From Diplonema papillatum (taxonomy: Eukaryota; Euglenozoa; Diplonemea; Diplonemida; Diplonemidae): DNA of 64,000 nucleotides. This document shows positions 47,568 through 60,300 of the stretch, one piece after another (position 1 is the stretch's first letter; every line of letters begins with the position of its first letter). The translations under genes were made by a program, and so were the position numbers. The notes beneath the pieces were generated by a model. That model made no database searches, had not been told where the DNA came from, and saw only the letters and a list, made by a program, of their open reading frames with translations. Location of the stretch: the NCBI GenBank assembly GCA_030068145.1, contig JAPJBO010000988.1:16633-80632 (forward strand). Reading direction: 5' to 3'.

Positions 47568-50512
47568 TTATAGCCACAAAAAAACTTTTTTATTAGCTTC
47601 GAGCCACATTTTGCAAAATTTTGGTCATTTTTCTGAGTTGGCAAAATTTTGGCCGAAATTTTGGTCGAATTTTTGGTCAAACTTTTGGTCGATTTTTTGG
47701 TCGATTTTTGGTCGATTTGTTTTGGTCAAAATTTTGGCCGAAATTTTGGTCAAAATTTTCGGTCGTTTTTTTGGTCGATTTTTTTGGGTCAAAATTTTGG
47801 CCGAATTTTGGGTCAATTTCTTTGGTCGACAATTAGACTCCAATCCCTGAGAACACACCCATGGCGGATTCGAACCATTTACCCAGCCATTGACTGTGAC
47901 AACTGTGCGATTTGGATTCGAACTCAAGTTTCCAATTTCAAGTTGCAAGTTTTAAGCTTCAATGTGTGGGATACGTTTGGGGGAGTCAAGGTGATTCTGG
48001 GGTAGCGTCTAATCTCATCCCATTTCAACTTTGCTTAGGTCTCGTTTACTTGGACCCCCTTTCTGCCGATTTGCGACTGCCGACTTGCGGCGCAACACTT
48101 TGGCAACCATTGCGTTGTTAACTCTCTTGACCTCCAACAACCTTCTTCGTCAGCGAGTTCGTGGCGGTGTTCGTGACAGGGACTATCAGATTCCTGCAAC
48201 CCGGCGGCATCTGGACGGCCGTAGTGGGAGCAAGGGGTGCAACACGCTAAAAGACTGGAAGTACCGGGCATAAATGTTGCGAGCATACGGGTGCTGAAAG
48301 AGAAACCGGGAAACATGATACATAGCTCGCAGAGTTCAGACCAGAGTACTTTTCGATGACACTCTCTTTAACGCAAACGGCGGCAAGCTCTTTGTGGACG
48401 ATTTTTCAAGTCGGTTCTTATGTAGCCTTCGGGCGTAAACACACGTGGGTGACCTATCTAGACTGTTTCGAGTATCAGACTCCAAAAATTCAAGCAATGA
48501 TAAGATGATACGACGTGGTGGTGTTTCGAGTGATGAGATGATAAGACGTGGAGAAGGTTGGACTCGCTCCGGGTGGGCCCGAAAACCCCTACCTGCAGCG
48601 AAGATGAACGTGTGCAAATAGGTGTGGCCACTCCAGTAGCTGGCACAGCACGGCAAAGGGTTTTCTGGGTTCGAATTCCGTGTGTGATTTTTCTCAGATT
48701 GGCTAACAATTGACCAACTTTTTTGACCAAAATTTTTGACCGATTTTTAGAGTGAAAGTTCGCTTGAAACTCCGGGGTTTTTCTTGAACAAATTTTTTGG
48801 CCAAAATCTTTTGACCAAAAAAATTTGACCCAAAATCTTGACCAAAATTTTTTGACCGATTTTTTTTGACCAACATTTTTGGCCAAAATTTTGACCGATT
48901 TTTTGACGATTTTTTTTGACCCAAAATTTTTGACCGATTTTTTTTGACCAAATTTTTTGGCCAATTTTTTGACCAAAAAATTTTGACCAAAAAGTTCGAC
49001 CAAGTTTTCACCAGGTGGCTTTAAGCTAAAAAAAAAGTTTCAGGACCTCCTGGCTATAAGCTAAATAAAAAGTTTTTTGTGGCTATAAGCTAAATAAAAA
49101 GTTTTTTGTGGCTATAAGCTAAATAAAAAGATTTGAAAGTGCTATAAGCTAATTAAAAAGTTTTACTTTAGGTGGCTATAAGCTAAATAAAAAGTTAGCA
49201 GGTGGCTATTAGATAAAAAGCCCTAGATTTTATTAGAAATTATTAGATATTATTACCTGGTTCCTGAAATTATTAGATATTATTACCTGATTATTAGAAA
49301 TTACTACCTATTGTTAGATATTATTACCAGGTAATAATCCATTATCACCTGACTTTCCCATGCATTCTCACAGCAAAAGTGCCCCTAGGAGTGGAAGGTG
49401 ATCGTCACAGTGGGTGTTGGTGCGTCCAAGCTGTTCCTTTCATCCCGTTCGCAATTCCGTTAGTTGCTAAGTCGCAATGGAAGGATGCCAAAAGAGGTAG
49501 GAGAGGTTTGAGGCAAGATCCCGGCAGAGGACGATGATGTGGCATGTGGGGTATGCGACCTCTACCCGCCAGAACCCGTATTCTTAGGGCAGAATGGGGG
49601 TTTAACTTCATCTGGGAAACCTTCTTTTGAGCACGAATCCCGCTCGCTGGGCATACAGTCCGTTGCATGTGGTCTTTGATGATGTGCGTGGTGCGTTTCG
49701 GCATTCGCTGGAACCCGACCGAAGCAGACAATAAGATCCCGGTGTCATTTCACTTTCATCTGCACACAGAATGTACGGCCTCCTTGGAATCTTCTGCCGG
49801 TTCTTCGGGCTGTCTTCTGCAAGCACCATTGTCACGTCCTGCCTTTTCACCACGGCTTGCCCACAACCGCTTTGATGAAGCGCTGGGACTTGCGGTGATT
49901 AAGTGCACTATGGGGCGACACTAATACAATATCATTGCCTAAAAGCACCTTGGCATCACCGCTTGGCTTGCACTGCCAGGCCACCCAGTCTCTTGCCTGG
50001 CATGGATTCTGGTGTTGTTTTCGTGTCTCTTCTTCTTTGCGTTTGTCGCCATTGAGCATCGTCCGGGACCGTGATGTTTTCTGGGCGGGCGCCGGGTTTG
50101 CGCTCACGAACTCGCAGATTTTGAACTCGCATGAGAGTTTTGGGCTGAGTGCAAAATGTGAGATGGAAGGAACAATCTGCAGATCTTCACCGAAAGCTGA
50201 ATCTGAGATTTTCACCGAGAGCTAAATCGGATATTTTCACTGAGTACAAAATCTGAGATTTGGGCCGTAGCTACTTTGATTTCTGGGTTCCCTCCATTTT
50301 CGCGGCTTCATTGCCAAGACCCTAGCCCGACTGAGTAGTCTTTCCCTGATCCTCCCACTTCCTGGGGACTCTCTGCAGGCGATTATTAGATTATTAGAAA
50401 TTATTAGACTTTGTTAGAAATTATGAGAAATTATTATCAGGTAATAATAATTATTAGAAATTATTAGAAATTATTAGTTATTACCCATTATTAGATCTAA
50501 TAATACGTACGT

Positions 50513-50661
50513 ATGCTCCGAGGGTAATCAACAAACCACGAAAGGGCTCCAAGCGCGGCACGTCAAGTGACCCACCGCCAGCAGCAAAGAAACGAAAGTG
50601 CACCAGATGTGGTGATTCGGGTCACAACGTTTTGACATGCAAGAAGCAGGATGATACATAG
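50513..50661 (+). pseudogene. MULE-type zinc-knuckle tail in H2
   Basis: Same CTRCGDSGHNVLTC motif as in H1 (first Cys codon at 50599), cut upstream by B2 and ending at a TAG (50659-50661). Confidence 0.5.
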
Positions 50662-50962
50662 CAGATCGGTGAATGTCGTTTTCCCTTGTTCCCTTATCAA
50701 ACAAAGATGGAACCCAAAAAACACCGAATTCCAATGTGGAGAGCGGCTCACAACATGTACTTTCCGGACAAGAAGATGCCACATGTCACCACATGACACG
50801 GAAGATTTGTGTTTGCCCAAGATCATCCATTCTCTGTCGCCTGCGTCTCGACCCTGAGACGTGAATCTGAAAGTAACACCTCCCGCTTCAGGCTGCCCGT
50901 GATGCAGTCTGCATCTGATTGCTACCACCCACACATTGTGTTCGTGTCGTTGTACATTTTAG

Positions 50963-51078
50963 CCGCTCACCCAATGACACAGATGGTTGGACGCCTCTGC
51001 ATATTGCCAGCAAGAATGGTCACTCAGAAGTTGTCAAGGAGTTGATCGCAGCTGGTGCCAAGGTCGACGTGCAGAACA
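50963..51078 (+). CDS. Ankyrin-repeat exon in H2 (variant)
   Basis: Same exon borders as in H1 (acceptor TTTTAG, donor GTATGT), but the repeat reads DGWTPLHIASKNGHSEVV, closer to the ankyrin consensus (TPLHxA). Compared with H1 there are six base changes inside about 60 bp, five of them changing the protein, while the neighbouring 800 bp are almost identical. No other ankyrin exon is nearby. Confidence 0.6.
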
Positions 51079-51244
51079 GTATGTTTTACGATGCGAAGAA
51101 TGTTTTTGTTCATGTGGGTGCTATGAGGCCCCCACGTGCGAGGCAGATGACACCACAGAAGAGGCATAGGTATTGCAGAAGGGGGTACAGCTACTGGACG
51201 TCCGGCTCAGCAAACTTTGCTGGAACCCGGTGAGCCCTCCTTCT

Positions 51245-54200
51245 AAATTCCTACCCGGCCAACCGATATATTCCTGGAGAGCGTTCGTTTGCCTTTGTGG
51301 AATTCCCACGATGGATCGCAAGAATTCTCCGCCGGCTACTCACTCAGGCATGGGCACATGCTTCTGTCTTTCCAGCTCAGGAGAAAGGGGAAAAGGGGAG
51401 AAATCACTTCCGTTGGGGTAACCCCCCCGAGATAGCCACGGTTGGTGAGAGAACAGGCTAGCCCAGGAGGTCACACCGCCGGACCCATGACGCCAGTCAG
51501 AACAAAGCTCCTGACCGCCAGTGACATATCCGAAAAGTTTTGTTCGGTGAGAGATGCCAACGGCACCCGCGATGGCAGATCAGCGGGATTCCCTGCGCTC
51601 CAGTCCCACCTAACGGACAGCGCAACCTTCAGTTGCTGCAAACACAACAAAGCACGAACAACCGCATCGTTCAAGATATGCGATCGTAAACACGCGCCCT
51701 TTCGGGCCACCCCTTGCACAGAGGTGTTGTCCACGATGACCGTTACCGTGGACCCGGCGTACGCCGGCGAGATGGCCTTCACGGATCTCTCGAAGGCCAT
51801 AGCTTCAAGCTGGTTTATGTGGAGGCGCTTCTCCACACGATTCCAACAAGAGCCGACGACTACCATGTCGTTGGTGTCGACGTCGACGAGTACACCTCCC
51901 CAACCATCAAGGCTGGCATCCACGAACACTGCCAACTTCGGCGATTGAGCAGCGACTGGAACAATTCGGCGACGCTGAACACGCTGCATCCACGAGGGGA
52001 GCGCGCGCTGCAGACCGTGTGACAGAACCACGTTCTCGTCAAGACACTTCTCGCCCCGATTGAGGGCGTTCGTCAGTCGAAAGAACTTCAGGGCGAAGTA
52101 GTACTCGCCCACGTAGACTCCGGCAATCGCCGACGCGTGCAGCAAACGACCAGCCAGGGATTTGATTTCGGCGGCTGACATCTTACCCGCTCGAACACTC
52201 TCCTCGGCGCGCTGCAAACGCGATTGCATCTTGGCGGAGACGCCCACGGTGCCGTCGCTATGCTTCCAGTCGACGCCAAGAAACTCATAGCGGCATGCCG
52301 CGTTCCTCGTATCCGCAGCCTTCGACGTAATGCGTGCCTCGGCAGCCAAGGCGTCCGGATACGACGTCGCCTTCAACACGAGATTGCGTGGCCCCGCGTA
52401 TCTGATGTTGTCCACCCAGACGTGAACCAGCACCTCCGATGACACTGCATGCTTGCCGTCGACGTAATCTGGGTGCCCCGCGGTCGTCGACGCCAATGTG
52501 TACATCAGCTCGGGTGCACACGAATGGCCAATCGGTAGCCTCGTCAATTGCCACCAGTTGCCGTCGCCGTCGCTGAAAGGCGAAAAGTCGGCGAGACGCA
52601 GCTGGAATCTCCATCCCGTAGAACCCACACCTGAAGTCCCGGGTCGAGCCGCACTCTCGATTCACCGCGTGCAGATACTTCGACACGTGGCTAAGGGGGA
52701 CGTGAGCCTCGTATCCGTCCGCTTCGACCACCCGGTTCGCGTCGTACGTCCACAGGATGAACCGCTGGCGGAGCTTGCGTTCCTTCTCCTCGACGACTGT
52801 GAACGGCACGTTCATGTCTCTACCCGGACCAGCGGCACGTTCCGCGATTCCGTGCTCTTCCAGCTCAAACGCATGCGCCGCCTCGAAACGGGAACGACCC
52901 GGAGGTGAAGACGTCTTCGAAGGGAACGTCTGCGGGTAAAACGTCCGGGACCAAGTCTCATCGAACCTCTTCCTCGTCGGCGCGTTCATTCGTCGGCGAA
53001 GAACCGCAACGTCCATTGATGGTACCGAGTCGACGTGCAGCGGCGACTTCTTCTCTTCCTCTGTCCCCGGAAGCCGGGTCCGCTTCCCCCTCCGAAGGAT
53101 GGAGTACCGCTGGTGTTGATGGACGACAAGCCGCCGGGGTCCGGATCGGGGTGCTTGCACATAGGGGGGTGCCTCCGCTTCTTGTCCGACTTCCTCCTCC
53201 TCAGAGGTACCTTGTCACGTCCCCGGTCTGAAGAACCCGCGCCAGCGCCACCGGATCCGACGTGTACCTGACCGTCATGTTGGCCACGGTCGGATCGGCG
53301 TCGTTCGTGTGCTTCGCCAGGCGCGAAATCAACTGCAGCGCGAACGGAGCTCCCGCAGCCTTCATGTTCATCAAGTGGTCGATGGCGCCCCTCTTCACGC
53401 TGTGCGCGGAGTACAGCTTCGTCGCGTTGTCCGCTCCGAGCAGTCTGCTGAACTGATCCGTCGAGAGGGGGCACAACTGTTGAAAGTTCCCGAGGCCCCG
53501 CAGCAACTCCGCGATCTCCCGGGTCAGCGGTCCCCGGATCGCAACTACCTTGCTTCTGCAGAACGGGTTGCCCCGACGGCCCTTCGGCAGCGTGTTCCAG
53601 TCGACCACTAATCTCCGTGTTCGAGATGAGAGGAAAACACGCACGGGAGAGATTTTGAACGTCGCCCCACCGCGAAGCCGTCTTCCACGCGATCAAAACT
53701 GCCGCACGCACGCGAGGAGTCTGTCGGAATGCCCAAGCTAACAACACCTCCCTCGGCACTGATAGGGCTTGCTCCAGGGGAATATTGCCTCCTGAACCAC
53801 GGAGGACCGTGGCCAACGATAGGAGGGGCCGGGCATCCACCCCAAGGTGGCCAAAGACCGCTGAAAGGAGGCGGGTATACGCCAGCATGCCCTGCGGCTC
53901 GACCACTGTCGCCACGACAAATTGGGTTGCTGTATCCGGATCCGCCGGCAATCCCTGCATATCCGGCCATGCCTGGAAGCGGTGCCACAAATTCTGGCGG
54001 TCCTGCACTGTCGAATCCGCCCATGCCTTGCCAACAAAATGGCGCAGGCGTTGCATCGCCTCCTCGGACGAAACCCGCCGTTCCCGGTGCTTCGCCTGCA
54101 CCCCACGCGGCACCGTGGTTCCAACCCTGCTGGCGATCAGGTCAAACATCGCCCGTCCGATTGCTGTTGGCCGACTTCCGAGCACGGGCGTTGAACCTCG

Positions 54201-55340
54201 AAAGCGCGTGAAGCTGGTTTTCGCGCTTCCGGGTAAACTTACGTTCACCGGTCGGGCACCGGCGAGCTGTCGCGGCCGACCGTTCCTTACTGGCAGATGC
54301 GGGAGTGTCGCCTCCCACCGGGCCCGGGGGAGGGCCAGTCACTTTCCCCCGGGTCTCACGTTTCCCTGAGCGGCCATGCAGCTGCTTGCGCCTTCACCGT
54401 TTGCAACTCCTGCTGCACCTGTTGCAACCTCTGCATCATCATTTCCTGCTGGCGCTGTTGTTGCATGAGTATTTGCTGCAACTGCTGTTGTGTCGTTGCC
54501 TCGCCAAACGACTTACTCGATGCATCCTCCTTCGGCCTCGGACCTGGTGGCGGCACCACGAAACCCGGAACCACCTTCGCGACGGCCTTGTTTACGGACA
54601 AGGCATCCTTGCTCTCCAGCATGAGCAACACCGCCAGAAGGTGCTGCAGATCGAACCCTGCCACCTCCGCAAACATGATTTCGAGCACGTCGATTCGACC
54701 GATCTTTCATGCCTACAGGTATCCGCCGAAGTTCTCAAGCCTCCGGACCGTCGTCGGGTATGGATGCACGCCCTCGCTCGCACGCCACTCCCTGTACGTG
54801 GCCGTGTTCGAGTTGTTGACCCTCCTGGTGCCTGCAGTCGTGTACAGGCTCCTCATGCGAGGGCGGGCCGCATCAGGGGGACGTCCTCGAGGGCACGCTT
54901 TAGCGCCCGCCGCTGAGACGTTGACCTCTTCTCAACCGGTGTTGCGGGACTGCCCAGCGCAGGAGAGCTCTGATCACGCGCTCTCACCAAGTCCTGTACT
55001 CTGCGGTACAGCTCAGGACTGGGCACACGCACCGGAAGTGCCCACATCGGAAGCCTCTCCAGTGTCAGAAGGGTCGTATCGTCCGGGAGGCCTCGGAGGC
55101 TTCTACTCCCGTCTTGCGCTCCATCGTCGGAATTCCACAAAAGGCAACCGAACGCTCTCCAGGAATATATCGGTTGGCCGGGTAGGAATTTCTTTTCAAA
55201 TGTCGCAATCGCCTCTTCCGACGTCGGACGTTTGGGATTGCAGATACCCTGCGGCACTAAGGGCAGCTTGGAAGAAGAGGTTTGGTGAGGACGATTATGC
55301 TGACAAACGTAAGTTTAAGGTAAGAGATATGGAAGGTTTT
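51245..55340 (-). mobile_element. G3: YR-retrotransposon fossil (VIPER/DIRS-like)
   Basis: Terminal repeat copies lie at 51245-51324 and 55111-55191. Parts as in G2: RT/RNase H (about 51.5-53.1 kb), tyrosine recombinase (about 53.2-54.3 kb) and a shortened gag (about 54.3-54.7 kb). Over RT/RNase H it is essentially identical to G2. It is broken, with several breaks, and shares the 5' rearrangement. Confidence 0.8.
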
Positions 55341-55717
55341 TGCGTCGTCGCCCGTTTCGGTCGCTGCGAAGTCGTACTCGCCAACGGTCCGCACGAAGCC
55401 GAAGATCTGACGGGACTGTGCGGCGCCTCGGGGCTCGTCGCTCTCAGGGTCAGGCGCCGCTCTCTTCAACGCTCTGATCAACCTGCGGATGTCGTCAGCA
55501 AACCATCCGCCGTGTCCTCGGCTAAGATGGCGTTGATGATGTTGTGGGGCGCCTTGTACGCCTCGGCGTGGATCTGCAGCTGCTGGGTGAGCACTTCATG
55601 CAGTCGATCCTGACGGAGGATGTCCGCGTCGGCGAGGGCGGCGTGAGGGTTGGATGGACTCTGTCCAAGGCAAAAGGGACGTGCAGTAGATACCTCACCT
55701 TTGAAAGCATCAATCTG
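55341..55717 (-). other. Linker L3 (coding-like, unrecognised)
   Basis: Third copy of the G-to-A linker with the same minus-strand protein-like text as L2. It ends with the empty LINE2 target TCAATCTG (55710-55717). Confidence 0.4.
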
Positions 55718-56412
55718 TTGCCTGCCCCCTTTGCTCCTGCCGGATGGACCCGACAGCGTGCCAGAGTCAATTCTGTACTGCCCTGTTGAGGTCTTTTCCC
55801 TTCTGAAACTCATGGCCAAGGGGGAACGCCTCTTGTGCCCGTTTCCCGTCCATGCCTCGTTTAGGGATGCCCTCCGCGGGACCGCGGGGAAGCGGGGCAT
55901 CCTGCAGCCGTTCCCGGCCACTTCCGTAGGTCCAAAGTACCCCTTTTCGAAAGTCTTTTCCCTGGAGAGTATTAGGCATGCAATATTTTTTGATCGATCA
56001 ACGCAATCGCTCGCGGGAGCGAGGCCGGGCACAGTCGCTGGTGGGTCCTTCCACCGTGGCAAAAGGCGGCAGAGCCGACGAAACTCGAGTCGACCATGAG
56101 CATCATCACGGTAAGTCGGCAACGACGTGGCTCCTCAACCGGATTCCCGCTCTTACTCTCCAAGACCAAAGCTCCACTTGGACGTGCTTTTGGGTGGCTT
56201 GGGATGGCCCTGGGAGGCTAAGAAGTCGTCGGTGATGGCGATCATGACGGCCCGTGGATACATCTAAGCCGTCGGCGATCCCAGCAAACCCTTGCGCTAT
56301 CCCTGTAGCGCGGGAGAACAGCTTCCGGTGAAGGCCCTGCCTGACTAGGTGTAGTATGAAATCTGCTAAGTACAACTTGCTTTTACCAAAAAAATGTTGG
56401 TTGGAAAGAATG
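55718..56412 (+). repeat. Composite-unit segment A, copy 4 (A4), internally deleted
   Basis: The first 190 bp match A2 from 18168 and then jump, after CTGCAGCCGTTC, to the sequence at A2 20417 (CCGGCCACTTCCG). About 2.05 kb is missing, including the YR motifs, the tandem repeat and hairpin K. The right end runs directly into H3 without segment B, which shows the pre-insertion junction. Confidence 0.8.
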
Positions 56413-56553
56413 TTACATCAGCTGTGGTCGCCGTTCAGTGGGCAGTATTTCAGTGCATTTCTCCGTAAAATACCATGAGGAGCAAGTTACAAGTGATATG
56501 ATACTTCCTCCCGTGACGGTACCGCTCTTGGGGGGCAGGGAAAAAAGCGAAGG

Positions 56554-56754
56554 ATGAAAAGCAAGGGTGAGGTCCGTCCCCTTCGATGTGGTTGTTGCAA
56601 ACGAATATGCTCCGAGGTAATCAACAAACCACGAAAGGGCTCCAAGCGCGGCACGTCAAGTGACCCACCGCCAGCAGCAAAGAAACGAAAGTGCACCAGA
56701 TGTGGTGATTCGGGTCACAACGTTTTGACATGCAAGAAGCAGGATGATACATAG
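56554..56754 (+). pseudogene. Zinc-knuckle protein tail in H3 (longest version)
   Basis: A 66-residue frame from ATG 56554. An N-terminal Cys cluster (RCGCCKRICSE) is followed by a basic Pro-rich linker and KCTRCGDSGHNVLTCKKQ, then a stop. The final C-x2-C-x4-H-x4-C with GHNxxTC is typical of MULE/FAR1-like transposase tails. This copy lacks segment B and so keeps about 140 bp of the original upstream sequence. It is a fragment, not a whole transposase. Confidence 0.5.
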
Positions 56755-57057
56755 CAGATCGGTGAATGTCGTTTTCCCTTGTTCCCTTATCAAACAAAGA
56801 TGGAACCAAAGAAAAACACCGAATTCCAATGTGGAGAGCGGCTCACAACATGTACTTTCCGGACAAGAAGATGCCACATGTCACCACATGACACGGAAGA
56901 TTTGTGTTTGCCCAAGATCATCCATTCTCTGTCGCCTGCGTCTCGACCCTGAGACGTGAATCTGAAAGTAACACCTCCCGCTTCAGGCTGCCCGTGATGC
57001 AGTCTGCATCTGATTGCTACCACCCACACATTGTGTTCGTGTCGTTGTACATTTTAG

Positions 57058-57173
57058 CCGCTCACCCAATGACACAGATGGTTGGACGGCTCTGTATGTT
57101 GCCAGCGAGAAAGGTCACTCAGAAGTTGTCAAGGAATTGATCGCAGCTGGTGCCAACGTCGACGTGCAGAACA
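57058..57173 (+). CDS. Ankyrin-repeat exon in H3
   Basis: As H1 (TALYVASEKGH) but with AGANVDVQN instead of AGAKVDVQN. Splice-site context is unchanged. It is an isolated single-repeat exon. Confidence 0.6.
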
Positions 57174-57339
57174 GTATGTTTTACGATGCGAAGAATGTTT
57201 TTGTTCATGTGGGTGCTATGAGGCCCCCACGTGCGAGGCAGATGACACCACAGAAGAGGCATAGGTATTGCAGAAGGGGGTACAGCTACTGGACGTCCGG
57301 CTCAGCAAACTTTGCTGGAACCCGGTGAGCCCTCCTTCT

Positions 57340-60300
57340 AAATTCCTACCCGGCCAACCGATATATTCCTGGAGAGCGTTCGTTTGCCTTTGTGGAATTC
57401 CCACGATGGATCGCAAGAATTCTCCGCCGGCTACTCACTCAGGCATGGGCACATGCTTCTGTCTTTCCAGCTCAGGAGAAAGGGGAAAAGGGGAGAAATC
57501 ACTTCCGTTGGGGTAACCCCCCCGAGATAGCCACGGTTGGTGAGAGAACAGGCTAGCCCAGGAGGTCACACCGCCGGACCCATGACGCCAGTCAGAACAA
57601 AGCTCCTGACCGCCAGTGACATATCCGAAAAGTTTTGTTCGGTGAGAGATGCCAACGGCACCCGCGATGGCAGATCAGCGGGATTCCCTGCGCTCCAGTC
57701 CCACCTAACGGACAGCGCAACCTTCAGTTGCTGCAAACACAACAAAGCACGAACAACCGCATCGTTCAAGATATGCGATCGTAAACACGCGCCCTTTCGG
57801 GCCACCCCTTGCACAGAGGTGTTGTCCACGATGACCGTTACCGTGGACCCGGCGTACGCCGGCGAGATGGCCTTCACGGATCTCTCGAAGGCCATAGCTT
57901 CAAGCTGGTTTATGTGGAGGCGCTTCTCCACACGATTCCAACAAGAGCCGACGACTACCATGTCGTTGGTGTCGACGTCGACGAGTACACCTCCCCAACC
58001 ATCAAGGCTGGCATCCACGAACACTGCCAACTTCGGCGATTGAGCAGCGACTGGAACAATTCGGCGACGCTGAACACGCTGCATCCACGAGGGGAGCGCG
58101 CGCTGCAGACCGTGTGACAGAACCACGTTCTCGTCAAGACACTTCTCGCCCCGATTGAGGGCGTTCGTCAGTCGAAAGAACTTCAGGGCGAAGTAGTACT
58201 CGCCCACGTAGACTCCGGCAATCGCCGACGCGTGCAGCAAACGACCAGCCAGGGATTTGATTTCGGCGGCTGACATCTTACCCGCTCGAACACTCTCCTC
58301 GGCGCGCTGCAAACGCGATTGCATCTTGGCGGAGACGCCCACGGTGCCGTCGCTATGCTTCCAGTCGACGCCAAGAAACTCATAGCGGCATGCCGCGTTC
58401 CTCGTATCCGCAGCCTTCGACGTAATGCGTGCCTCGGCAGCCAAGGCGTCCGGATACGACGTCGCCTTCAACACGAGATTGCGTGGCCCCGCGTATCTGA
58501 TGTTGTCCACCCAGACGTGAACCAGCACCTCCGATGACACTGCATGCTTGCCGTCGACGTAATCTGGGTGCCCCGCGGTCGTCGACGCCAATGTGTACAT
58601 CAGCTCGGGTGCACACGAATGGCCAATCGGTAGCCTCGTCAATTGCCACCAGTTGCCGTCGCCGTCGCTGAAAGGCGAAAAGTCGGCGAGACGCAGCTGG
58701 AATCTCCATCCCGTAGAACCCACACCTGAAGTCCCGGGTCGAGCCGCACTCTCGATTCACCGCGTGCAGATACTTCGACACGTGGCTAAGGGGGACGTGA
58801 GCCTCGTATCCGTCCGCTTCGACCACCCGGTTCGCGTCGTACGTCCACAGGATGAACCGCTGGCGGAGCTTGCGTTCCTTCTCCTCGACGACTGTGAACG
58901 GCACGTTCATGTCTCTACCCGGACCAGCGGCACGTTCCGCGATTCCGTGCTCTTCCAGCTCAAACGCATGCGCCGCCTCGAAACGGGAACGACCCGGAGG
59001 TGAAGACGTCTTCGAAGGGAACGTCTGCGGGTAAAACGTCCGGGACCAAGTCTCATCGAACCTCTTCCTCGTCGGCGCGTTCATTCGTCGGCGAAGAACC
59101 GCAACGTCCATTGATGGTACCGAGTCGACGTGCAGCGGCGACTTCTTCTCTTCCTCTGTCCCCGGAAGCCGGGTCCGCTTCCCCCTCCGAAGGATGGAGT
59201 ACCGCTGGTGTTGATGGACGACAAGCCGCCGGGGTCCGGATCGGGGTGCTTGCACATAGGGGGGTGCCTCCGCTTCTTGTCCGACTTCCTCCTCCTCAGA
59301 GGTACCTTGTCACGTCCCCGGTCTGAAGAACCCGCGCCAGCGCCACCGGATCCGACGTGTACCTGACCGTCATGTTGGCCACGGTCGGATCGGCGTCGTT
59401 CGTGTGCTTCGCCAGGCGCGAAATCAACTGCAGCGCGAACGGAGCTCCCGCAGCCTTCATGTTCATCAAGTGGTCGATGGCGCCCCTCTTCACGCTGTGC
59501 GCGGAGTACAGCTTCGTCGCGTTGTCCGCTCCGAGCAGTCTGCTGAACTGATCCGTCGAGAGGGGGCACAACTGTTGAAAGTTCCCGAGGCCCCGCAGCA
59601 ACTCCGCGATCTCCCGGGTCAGCGGTCCCCGGATCGCAACTACCTTGCTTCTGCAGAACGGGTTGCCCCGACGGCCCTTCGGCAGCGTGTTCCAGTCGAC
59701 CACTAATCTCCGTGTTCGAGATGAGAGGAAAACACGCACGGGAGAGATTTTGAACGTCGCCCCACCGCGAAGCCGTCTTCCACGCGATCAAAACTGCCGC
59801 ACGCACGCGAGGAGTCTGTCGGAATGCCCAAGCTAACAACACCTCCCTCGGCACTGATAGGGCTTGCTCCAGGGGAATATTGCCTCCTGAACCACGGAGG
59901 ACCGTGGCCAACGATAGGAGGGGCCGGGCATCCACCCCAAGGTGGCCAAAGACCGCTGAAAGGAGGCGGGTATACGCCAGCATGCCCTGCGGCTCGACCA
60001 CTGTCGCCACGACAAATTGGGTTGCTGTATCCGGATCCGCCGGCAATCCCTGCATATCCGGCCATGCCTGGAAGCGGTGCCACAAATTCTGGCGGTCCTG
60101 CACTGTCGAATCCGCCCATGCCTTGCCAACAAAATGGCGCAGGCGTTGCATCGCCTCCTCGGACGAAACCCGCCGTTCCCGGTGCTTCGCCTGCACCCCA
60201 CGCGGCACCGTGGTTCCAACCCTGCTGGCGATCAGGTCAAACATCGCCCGTCCGATTGCTGTTGGCCGACTTCCGAGCACGGGCGTTGAACCTCGAAAGC

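Larger units (their letters stand above)
36276..49223. mobile_element. C4: MULE-like element interrupted by the D1-E-D2 block
   Basis: Outer parts 36276-36413 and 47568-49223 make one C element with the standard ends, flanked by TAGATTTTA (36267-36275 and 49224-49232). Site and 9-mer are the same as for C1, so C1 and C4 descend from a single insertion that predates duplication of the unit. The foreign block lies at a TTA in the left arm. Confidence 0.85.
36222..50504. repeat. Segment B, copy B2 (carrying C4 and its nested insertions)
   Basis: Same ends as B1, with the right-end palindrome at 50487-50504 followed by ACGTACGT. Outside C4 it is collinear with B1. The core 49233-50370 matches 26457-27540 almost exactly and likewise contains no recognised gene. 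Nearly 13 kb of its length is C4 with D1, E, F and D2 inside. Confidence 0.65.
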
